From assembly GCA_030428695.1 (NCBI GenBank), contig JAUIEM010000159.1, forward strand, positions 1 through 20,555: a DNA stretch of 20,555 nt. Direction: 5' to 3'. The stretch's first letter is position 1; each line of letters starts with the position of its first letter. Below, piece by piece: positions 8,016-15,185 of the stretch. A program made the translations under genes and the position numbers. The notes under the pieces are model-generated. The model ran no database searches. It saw only the letters and a program-made list of their open reading frames with translations, and was not told the origin of the DNA. The stretch comes from a bacterium (GTDB lineage Bacteria > Planctomycetota > J058 > JAJDCP01).

Positions 8016-11000
8016 ACCTGCACGAGCTCGCCCGCCGCGCCCTGCGCCTGTCCGAGCACGCCTCCCTCGAGCCCCTGCCGACCCCTCCGGAGGTGATCGA
8101 GGAGCGGCTGGAGCGCTGGCGCGCCGCCGTCGCCCCCGACGATCCCACGGCCTTCCACCGCCGCCTGCGCTGGCGCGGCGGGGACGAGGCGGATGCCCGC
8201 CTCCTGCTCCGCGACCGCCGGCTCGACACGCTGCCCGCGTGGACCGCGGTCGTCGCGGACATCGTCGCGGCGGTCGCCGCCGGTGATGTCGAGCATCCAC
8301 CCCCGCTCGACGCCCTCCGCGACCCCGCGCAGCCGCTGCCCTTCGAGGAGCTCCTGCTGCCCGCGGTCGGCGTCGCCCGGGTGCGCCTGGCGGCGGCGCT
8401 GGAAGGACCCGCCTCCGCGCTGGAGCGCTCGCTCGATCCCGTCGCCCGGCGCGCCTTCGAGCGGGCCCTGCTGATCGTCCTGTGCGAGCGGGCTGGCCCG
8501 GCCCTCGCCGCCGAGCTCGCCGAGCGCAGCCTCGGCGCCCGCCTGTTCGGGGCCCCGCGGGGCGACGCGCGCTACCGGCGCTTCGTCGCGGAGCAGCGCG
8601 CCGACGGCCTCTGCGCCATCTTCACGAAGTACCCGGCCCTCGCCCGCCTGCTCGGCGAAGGCATCGCGCTGTGGGTCGCCTCCCGCGCCCGTCTGTTCCG
8701 CCGCCTGGCCGCCGACGCCGCGGCGCTGGAGGCGCGCTTCGGGGCCGCCGCCGACCGGGTGGTCAGCGCGGTCGCCGGGCTGTCCGATCCGCACCACGGC
8801 AACGAGAGCGTCTGCGCCCTGCGCTTCCAGAGCGGCCTCGAGCTGGTCTACAAGCCGAAGGATGTGCGGGCCGAGCGCGCCTTCGGGGAGCTGCTCGCCT
8901 GGTGCCACGCCGAGGGCCTCGGGGTCGCGCTGCGCGCGCCGAAGGTCCTGTGCGGCGACGGCTACGGCTGGGTCGAGTTCATCGAGACGAAACCCCTGGC
9001 GCGCGCCGCCGACATCCCCGTCGCCTTCGAGCGCGCCGGGGCGCTGACCTGCCTCCTGTACGCGCTGCGGGCGACCGACTTCCACGTCGAGAACCTGATC
9101 ACCTCCGGCGCCGACCTCGTGCCGATCGACATGGAGGCGCTGCTGCACGCCGACCCCGCCCCCCTCGACGGCTCCCCGGCCGAGGACCAGAGCCAGGATC
9201 TGTACGGCACCCTGCTCGGCAGCGTGATGCGCTCGGGCCTGCTGCCGCAGTGGACCTTCGACGGCGACCGGGCCTACGACTACAGCGGCATCGGCAGCGT
9301 GCACCCGGAGAACGTCTTCCGCACCCGGGAGTGGAGCGGCCTCGGCAGCGACGCCCTCGACCTCGGGACCAGCGAGCGCGACCTGACCCTGCGCCCGCGC
9401 TGGAGCCTCGACGGCGCGCCCGTCGATCCCGCCGCCCACATCGACGCGATCGTGCGCGGCTTCGAACGCTGCTACCGCTTCCTGCTCGCCCGGCGCGAGG
9501 CGTTGCTCGCTGGGCCGCTGCGCGCGCTCCGCGGCATCCCTCAGCGCTACATCTTCCGCGAGACCCGCATCTACGGACGCTTCCTGTCCGACAGCTTCGC
9601 CCCGGAGGCCCTGCGCTCCGGGCTCGCCCGCTCGCTGCACATCGACAAGCTCGCGCGGGCCTACCTGTATCCGGAGATGCCGGCCTGCTTCCCCCTGCTC
9701 GAGGCCGAGCGGGAGGCGATCGAGCGGGGCGACATCCCCTTCTTCGGCTGCGCGAGCGACGGCACCGCGCTGACGGTCGGCGTCCGTGCGCCGGTCGAGG
9801 GCGTCTTCCAGGCCAGCGCCTGGCGGGGCCTGCGGCGCCAGCTCGCCCGCCTCGGCAGCGACGACCTCCGCGTCCAGCGCGACCTGCTGCGGGCGAGCTT
9901 CGACACCGTGCAGCTGCGCGGTCCGGCCTCGCGCACCGTCCCGACCTGGCTCGAGGAGACGGAAAGCGCGGCCTTCCGCGAGCGCCCCGCCCTGACGCCG
10001 GACGACTGCCTCGCCCTCGGCCTGCGGCTCGCCGAGCGCATCCATCGGCGGGCGATCCGCGGCGCCGACGGCGGCGCGGGCTTCATCGTCCCCCGCCTGC
10101 ACGGCGGGGACGGCGACAAGTACCATCTCCATCTGATGCCGCCGGGTCTGTACAGCGGGCTGGACGGCGTCGCCCTGACCCTGGCGGCCGCCGACGCGGC
10201 CGCGGGACAGGAACGCCACCGGGGGCTGGTGCGCCGGCTGCTCTTCCCGCTCTTCGACCTCGACCCGCGCGTCGCGATCGAACGCCGGCCGCTCTACGGC
10301 CTCGGCCTGAACGCGGGCTACGGGGCGCTCGCCTACAGCCTCAGCCAGCTGACCCGGCTGACGGGGGATGAGGAATACGCCGAGCGCGCCCTCGCGGTCC
10401 TGGAGCTGCTCGACCCCTCGCTGATCGAGGCGGACCGCCAGCTCGACCTGCTCGGCGGCAGCGCCGGCCTGCTCGTCGGGCTGCACGCCCTGCAGGAGGT
10501 GACGGAGGACGCGCGGCTGCTGCCCCTGGCGCGGCGCTGCGGCGCGCACCTGCTCGCCCGGCAGGAGCGGGTGGACGGGCGGCCCCCGGCGTGGAAGACC
10601 ATCCCCGAGGCCGCGCTGCCCCTGGCCGGCCTCTCCCACGGCGCCGCGGGCATCGCCCTCGCCCTGACACGGCTGGCAGCCTGGAGCGGCGAGGAGCGCT
10701 TCGCCGCCGCCGCCCGCGAAGGGATCGCCTACGAGCGCAGCGTGTTCGACGCCTCCCGCAGGAACTGGCCGGACTTCCGCGCCGTGCGGAACAACGGCGG
10801 GCAGCCGGCCTTCATGAACAGCTGGTGCCACGGCGCGACCGGCATCGGCCTCGCCCGCCTCGCCTGCTTGCCGCAGCTCGGCTCCGACGCCGCCCTCGAG
10901 GCCGAGATCGAGCACGCCCTCGCGGGGGCCGTCCCGGCTTTCGGCCGCTGCGACCTCGACCACGTCTGCTGCGGCAACTTCGGGAAGATCGCCCTCCTGC

Positions 11001-11257
11001 TCAACGCCGGCCGCCAGCTCGACCGCCCGCAGCTCCTGGCCCGGGCCTACCGGGCCGCCGCCGCGCTCGCCGCCCGGGCGGAGGCGAACGAGGGCTTCCT
11101 GCTGTTCAAGGGCGTCCCTGGCCGGGTCTTCGAGCCCCAGCTCTTCCAGGGCCTCGGCGGCATCGCCTACCAGCTGCTGCGCCTCGCCCGTCCGGAGCTG
11201 CCGGCCGTCGAGATCTACGGCAGCACCCAGCCCATCTTCGCAGGAGCCGGACGATGA
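8006..11257 (+). CDS. lanM: Class II lanthipeptide synthetase LanM (CCG zinc-site type)
   Basis: A 1083-residue bifunctional enzyme that phosphorylates and eliminates Ser/Thr of the precursor core and then cyclises Cys onto the dehydro residues. The N-terminal dehydratase (DUF4135, lipid-kinase-like) shows VYKPK at 281-285, the catalytic TDFHVEN at 357-363 and the metal-binding DME at 375-377. The C-terminal LanC-like cyclase has GLSHGAAG with H878 and zinc ligands C941 (NSWCHG) and C988-C989 (HVCCGNFG). Most LanMs have Cys-Cys-His ligands; a CCG motif with three cysteines marks the ProcM-like group known for broad substrate tolerance. GGAG precedes the ATG inside the upstream gene, and the TGA overlaps the next ATG. 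Length is normal for the family and no essential motif is missing. Confidence 0.96.
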   Translation: MSLNLHELARRALRLSEHASLEPLPTPPEVIEERLERWRAAVAPDDPTAFHRRLRWRGGDEADARLLLRDRRLDTLPAWTAVVADIVAAVAAGDVEHPPPLDALRDPAQPLPFEELLLPAVGVARVRLAAALEGPASALERSLDPVARRAFERALLIVLCERAGPALAAELAERSLGARLFGAPRGDARYRRFVAEQRADGLCAIFTKYPALARLLGEGIALWVASRARLFRRLAADAAALEARFGAAADRVVSAVAGLSDPHHGNESVCALRFQSGLELVYKPKDVRAERAFGELLAWCHAEGLGVALRAPKVLCGDGYGWVEFIETKPLARAADIPVAFERAGALTCLLYALRATDFHVENLITSGADLVPIDMEALLHADPAPLDGSPAEDQSQDLYGTLLGSVMRSGLLPQWTFDGDRAYDYSGIGSVHPENVFRTREWSGLGSDALDLGTSERDLTLRPRWSLDGAPVDPAAHIDAIVRGFERCYRFLLARREALLAGPLRALRGIPQRYIFRETRIYGRFLSDSFAPEALRSGLARSLHIDKLARAYLYPEMPACFPLLEAEREAIERGDIPFFGCASDGTALTVGVRAPVEGVFQASAWRGLRRQLARLGSDDLRVQRDLLRASFDTVQLRGPASRTVPTWLEETESAAFRERPALTPDDCLALGLRLAERIHRRAIRGADGGAGFIVPRLHGGDGDKYHLHLMPPGLYSGLDGVALTLAAADAAAGQERHRGLVRRLLFPLFDLDPRVAIERRPLYGLGLNAGYGALAYSLSQLTRLTGDEEYAERALAVLELLDPSLIEADRQLDLLGGSAGLLVGLHALQEVTEDARLLPLARRCGAHLLARQERVDGRPPAWKTIPEAALPLAGLSHGAAGIALALTRLAAWSGEERFAAAAREGIAYERSVFDASRRNWPDFRAVRNNGGQPAFMNSWCHGATGIGLARLACLPQLGSDAALEAEIEHALAGAVPAFGRCDLDHVCCGNFGKIALLLNAGRQLDRPQLLARAYRAAAALAARAEANEGFLLFKGVPGRVFEPQLFQGLGGIAYQLLRLARPELPAVEIYGSTQPIFAGAGR

Positions 11258-12645
11258 ACGACGCCCCCCTCCCCGCGGCCCCCGCGGTCCGCATCCCGGT
11301 CCCCCGCCTGGTGCGCCCGCGCGCCGCCTGGCTGCTGGCCGGCCTGGTGCTGCTCGCCCTGCCCGCCGCGGGCTTCGCCCTGTTCGGCGCCCTGCCCGTG
11401 CGCGTCGAGGGCCGCACCCTGCTCGTCGCCGAAGGCGAGCGCAGCGCCCTGGTCGCGCCGGGCGACGGCTGGTTGCGCCGCTGGCGGGTCGCGGTCGGCG
11501 CGGAGGTCGACTCCGGCGCCGTGCTCTGCGCGCTCGAGCTGCCCGGCCTGCGGGCGGCGGTCGAGGACGCCCGCAGCGAGCTCGACGAGCTCGTCCTCTT
11601 CCACGCCGAAGAGCGCGCCCGCCGCGAGCGCCTCGGCGAGCTGCGGCGGGCCGAGCTCGCCGCGCGCCAGGCCGCCCTCGACGCGGCCGATGCGGTGCCC
11701 GAGGACAGCCTGCGCAGCCGCCGCGCCGCCCTGCTCTCCACCCGCCGCGGCGAGCTCGAGCGGGGGCTGATCGATCGCGAAGAGGGAGTCGCTCTGCGGG
11801 AAGAAGAGGCCGCCCGCCACCGGGAGCTCTTCGCCCGCGGCCAGCTCGCACGGGTGCAGCTGGACGCCGCCGAGCAGGCGGTGCGCGAGGCCGAGCAGGC
11901 GCGGGACGCGCAGCGCACCGCCCTCGCCGCCCTCGCCCTGGAAGAGGACGAGCTCGCCGCCGCCGACCAGGAGGCCGCGCGCCGCGCCGCCGAGCGGGCC
12001 GAGCAGCGGGCCGGCCTCGCCCTGGAGCGGCGCCGCCTCGAGGCCGCCGAGCGCGAGGCCGGAGCCGCCGAGGAGCGCGAGCAGGCCGCCGCGCGTCGGG
12101 CTCTCTACCGGCTGGAAGAGCGCCTCGCGGCCGAGAGCGTCGTCCGCGCCCCGGCCGCCGGGCGCCTGCTCGAGCGGGCCGTGGCGGAGGGCCAGCGGCT
12201 CGCCGCCGGGCAGGCGGTCGGCAGCCTGGTGACGGGAGGCGGGACGCTGCGCGCCCTCGCCTACCTGTCGCTGGTCGACGGCGCCCAGGTCGCGACCGGC
12301 CAGCCCGCCCTGCTCGCCCTCGACGGCTTCCCCCGCGCCCGCTACGGCAGCCTGCGCGCCGTGGTCGAGAGCGTCTCCGCCCTGCCGGTCAGCCCCGGCG
12401 ACGCCCGGGAGCTGAGCGGCCATCCCGCCCTGGCCCAGGAGCTGACGGGCGATGAGCGCTGGATCCGCGTGTGGCTGCAGCTCGAGCGCGATGCCGAGGG
12501 CTTCGTCTGGACCAGCGCCGCCCCGCCGGAGCAGCCGCTCGGCGGCGGCCTGCCCGGGGCCGCCCGCATCGAGGTCGGCAGCCGCCGGCCGGTCGGCCTG
12601 TTCCTGCCCCGCCTGGAACGCGCCCTGGAGGAGATCCTGCGATGA
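11254..12645 (+). CDS. NHLM-type HlyD-family secretion adaptor
   Basis: A 463-residue periplasmic adaptor of the HlyD/membrane-fusion family, matching the NHLM bacteriocin secretion protein type. After a short cytoplasmic segment there is one membrane helix (about 24-46). A lipoyl-like half follows (APGDGWLRRWRVAVGAEVDSG), then a long Ala/Glu/Arg-rich coiled-coil hairpin (about 95-300). The second lipoyl half is VRAPAAGRLLERAVAEGQRL, and a beta-barrel region comes last. It should bridge the inner-membrane ABC transporters to an outer-membrane channel, implying a Gram-negative envelope; no TolC-like gene is in the window. It overlaps lanM and the next gene by ATGA at both ends. Confidence 0.9.
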   Translation: MNDAPLPAAPAVRIPVPRLVRPRAAWLLAGLVLLALPAAGFALFGALPVRVEGRTLLVAEGERSALVAPGDGWLRRWRVAVGAEVDSGAVLCALELPGLRAAVEDARSELDELVLFHAEERARRERLGELRRAELAARQAALDAADAVPEDSLRSRRAALLSTRRGELERGLIDREEGVALREEEAARHRELFARGQLARVQLDAAEQAVREAEQARDAQRTALAALALEEDELAAADQEAARRAAERAEQRAGLALERRRLEAAEREAGAAEEREQAAARRALYRLEERLAAESVVRAPAAGRLLERAVAEGQRLAAGQAVGSLVTGGGTLRALAYLSLVDGAQVATGQPALLALDGFPRARYGSLRAVVESVSALPVSPGDARELSGHPALAQELTGDERWIRVWLQLERDAEGFVWTSAAPPEQPLGGGLPGAARIEVGSRRPVGLFLPRLERALEEILR

Positions 12646-15185
12646 AACGCGTCGTCACTCCGACCGTCCAGCAGATGGAGCGCTCCGCCTGCGGCGCCGC
12701 CGCCCTCTCCAGCGTCCTCGGCTACCACGGCCGCTTCGTCCCGCTGCCCGCCCTGCGCGTCGCGTGCGGGGTCACCCGCGACGGCTGCCGCGCCCTCGAC
12801 ATCGTCCGCGCCGCCCGTCGCCACGGGCTCGAGGCCCACGGCCGGCGGGTCGGCTGCGCCGAGGCCGCGCGCCTGCCCGTGCCCTTCATCGCCCACTGGC
12901 GCGCGGAGCATTTCCTCGTCGTCGAGGGTTTCCGGCCCGGGAGGGTCTTCCTCAACGACCCCGAGCGCGGGCGGCGCCACGTCTCGCCCCAGGAGTTCGC
13001 CCGCGACTTCAGCGGCGTCGCCCTGGTCTTCCAGAAGGGGCCGGACTTCGTCCCCGCAGGTCGCCCCCCGAGCCTGTGGAGCGGTCTGCGCCGCCGCCTG
13101 CGCGGCCTGGCCCCGGCCCTCGGAGGCTTCGCCCTGCTCAGCCTGCTCGCGACCTTGCCGGGGCTGGTGCAGCCGATCTTCGGCCGGGTGCTGGTCGACG
13201 AGATCCTCCTCGCCGGCCGCTCCGACTGGCTCGGCCCGCTGTGCTGGGGCATGCTCGCGACCCTGCTGGTCGGCGCCGCCCTCGCCGCCCTGCAGAAGGC
13301 CGCCCTGCGCCGCCTCGACGCGGGCCTGCGGGCGCGGCTGGCGGCGAGCTTCCTCGGCAAGCTGCTGCGCCTGCCCCTCGCCTTCTTCTCCAGCCGCCAG
13401 CCGGGCGAGATCGTCTCCCGCCTCAGCCTGCAGCAGAAGCTCGCCGGCGTGCTGTCCTCGCAGCTGGTCGACGCGACGGTGCAGGTCTTCGCGGCCCTGC
13501 TCTACCTCGCGCTGATGCTGTCCTACGATCCCTGGCTGACCGCCCTGAGCGTCGGCTGCGCCCTGTTGAGCTTCGTCGGCCTCGCCGTCGCGAGCCGCAC
13601 CCGCCAGGACGGCCATCGCCAGCTCTTGCGCCACCGCGGAGAGGCCGTCGGCATCAGCCTCGCCGCCCTCGACGACCCCGCCGGCCTCAAGGCCTGCGCC
13701 CTCGAGGACGAGCACTACCGGCGCTGGGCCGCCGAGACCGCCGCCGCCCACAACGTCTCCTCGGACTGGCAGCGCGACGACGGCCTGCTCGGCGTGCTCC
13801 CCGAGCTCAGCGCCGGCCTCGCCGCGGTCGCGATCCTGCTGCTCGGCGGCGCCCGCGTGATGGACGGCAGCCTCAGCGTCGGCATGCTCGTCGCCTTCCA
13901 GGGCTTCCAGCTCGGCCTCCAGCGCCCCCTGCGCTCGGCCCTCGGCCTGGTCGGCCTCAGCCACACCCTGCGGGGGGACCTCGAGCGGCTGGACGATGTG
14001 CTGGAGGCGCCGGAGGTGGGGGTGGACGGAGGAAGCGCCGCGTCCGCGAACCTGTACGCGACGGGCGAGCCGCCACGCCCCCGACGGGCGGGGGTAAACC
14101 CCGCCCCTACCTCCGGATTTGCACCTGTTTCCGTCAGCGACGGGAGCCCCGCCCCGACCTCCGGTGGTGCACCGTTCTCATCCACCCACGGGAACCCCGC
14201 CCCCGCCTCCGGTGGTGCACCGTTCTCATCCACCCACGGGAACCCCGCCCCCGCATCCGGTGGTATACCGCTCCCTGCCAGCCACGGGAACCTCGCGCCT
14301 ACCTCCGGTGGTGCACGGTTCTCATCCACCCACGGGAACCTTACGCCTGCCTCCGTCGGTGCACCAAACCAAGGTAGGGGCGGGGTTTACCCCCGCCCGT
14401 CGTGCCGGGTGAACACGCCTCCAACCCTCGCCGGGGACTCCCGGACGCGTTCCGCGACACCCCCCACCCTCGAGGTCCGCTCGCTCCGCTTCGGCTACCG
14501 CCCCGATCTGCCCGTCCTGCAGGACATCGAATTCGCCCTCGCACCGGGCCGGAAGATCGCGATCGTCGGCAGCTCCGGCTGCGGGAAGTCGACCCTGCTG
14601 CGCCTCGTCGCCGGGCTCTACGCGCCGGACGCCGGCGCCGTGCTGTTCGACGGCCGGCCGCGGAGCGCCTTCCCCAAAGAGCGCTGGAGCCGCGACGTCG
14701 CGATGGTCGACCAGGACATCCGGCTCTTCCCCGGAAGCTTCCTCGAGAACCTGACGCTGTGGGACCCGAGCGTGCCCTTCGCGAAGGTCCGGGAAGCCTG
14801 CCGGGACGCGCTGATCGAGGAGCTGATCCTGCGCCGGCCGGGGGGCTACGCCGCGCCCGTCGCCGAGGGCGGGAAGAACCTCAGCGGCGGCCAGCGCCAA
14901 CGCCTCGAGCTCGCCCGGGCGCTTGTCCACGAGCCGAAGCTGCTGCTGCTCGACGAGGCCTCGTCCGCCCTCGACCCCGCCTGCGAGCGGCGGCTGGAGC
15001 GGAACCTCAAGCGGCGCGGCTGCGCGCGGCTGGTCATCGCCCACCGCCTGAGCACGGTCAAGGACGCCGACGAGATCCTGGTCCTCGCCGCCGGGCGCAT
15101 CGCCCAGCGCGGCACCCACACCGAGCTGCTCGCCGTGCCCGGTCTGTACCGTGCGCTGCTCGCCGCCGAAGGAGCCTGCCGATGA
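12642..15185 (+). CDS. lanT: Bifunctional C39 peptidase/ABC transporter (NHLM, LanT type) with linker insertion
   Basis: An 847-residue transporter that should cut the leader after GG and export the lanthipeptide. The C39 peptidase domain has Q11, C17 (QQMERSACGAA), H90 (AEHFLVV) and D106 (LNDP), so the catalytic set is intact. A six-helix ABC membrane domain follows to about residue 450. The ATPase domain has GSSGCGKST at 643-651, LSGGQ at 747-751, LLLLDEASSALD with D771-E772, and H801. The family is usually about 700-740 residues; the excess comes from a 107-codon repeat element at residues 481-587 between membrane and ATPase domains, which keeps the frame. The start overlaps the adaptor gene by ATGA and the stop overlaps the second transporter the same way. 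Confidence 0.94.
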   Translation: MKRVVTPTVQQMERSACGAAALSSVLGYHGRFVPLPALRVACGVTRDGCRALDIVRAARRHGLEAHGRRVGCAEAARLPVPFIAHWRAEHFLVVEGFRPGRVFLNDPERGRRHVSPQEFARDFSGVALVFQKGPDFVPAGRPPSLWSGLRRRLRGLAPALGGFALLSLLATLPGLVQPIFGRVLVDEILLAGRSDWLGPLCWGMLATLLVGAALAALQKAALRRLDAGLRARLAASFLGKLLRLPLAFFSSRQPGEIVSRLSLQQKLAGVLSSQLVDATVQVFAALLYLALMLSYDPWLTALSVGCALLSFVGLAVASRTRQDGHRQLLRHRGEAVGISLAALDDPAGLKACALEDEHYRRWAAETAAAHNVSSDWQRDDGLLGVLPELSAGLAAVAILLLGGARVMDGSLSVGMLVAFQGFQLGLQRPLRSALGLVGLSHTLRGDLERLDDVLEAPEVGVDGGSAASANLYATGEPPRPRRAGVNPAPTSGFAPVSVSDGSPAPTSGGAPFSSTHGNPAPASGGAPFSSTHGNPAPASGGIPLPASHGNLAPTSGGARFSSTHGNLTPASVGAPNQGRGGVYPRPSCRVNTPPTLAGDSRTRSATPPTLEVRSLRFGYRPDLPVLQDIEFALAPGRKIAIVGSSGCGKSTLLRLVAGLYAPDAGAVLFDGRPRSAFPKERWSRDVAMVDQDIRLFPGSFLENLTLWDPSVPFAKVREACRDALIEELILRRPGGYAAPVAEGGKNLSGGQRQRLELARALVHEPKLLLLDEASSALDPACERRLERNLKRRGCARLVIAHRLSTVKDADEILVLAAGRIAQRGTHTELLAVPGLYRALLAAEGACR
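14082..14402. mobile_element. 321-bp element with 29-bp perfect terminal inverted repeats, inside the lanT linker
   Basis: Bases 14082-14110 (starting CGACGGGCGGGGGTAAAC) are the exact reverse complement of 14374-14402 (ending TTTACCCCCGCCCGTCG). Each arm also folds on itself (GGGCGGGG/CCCCGCCC around GTAAA). Between the arms lie 48-bp tandem repeats. The length, 321 bp, is a multiple of three and no stop occurs in the lanT frame, so the host gene stays open. No target duplication is obvious and no transposase is encoded. It is best read as a non-autonomous MITE-like or palindromic repeat element. Confidence 0.8.
14141..14372 (+). repeat. 48-bp tandem repeat, about five copies, coding for a 16-residue Pro/Ser/Gly repeat
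   Basis: Units begin at 14141, 14189, 14237, 14285 and 14333 (the last cut short), each starting CGGGA followed by a C-rich run and CTCCGGTGGTGCACC. A more diverged unit lies at about 14090-14140 and includes the left arm. In the lanT frame the unit reads GNPAPASGGAPFSSTH with substitutions. The first two full units are nearly identical and the outer ones more diverged, the usual pattern of expansion by slippage or unequal recombination. Confidence 0.9.

Noticed and set aside
7952..11851. A 3.9-kb open frame on the minus strand across lanM
   Set aside because: It is antisense to a fully motif-supported LanM, has low-complexity Arg/Gly/Ala-rich composition, and is explained by GC-rich codon bias.
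14141..14372. CRISPR-like array
   Set aside because: The 48-bp units are contiguous and degenerate, without unique spacers, and no cas genes are nearby.
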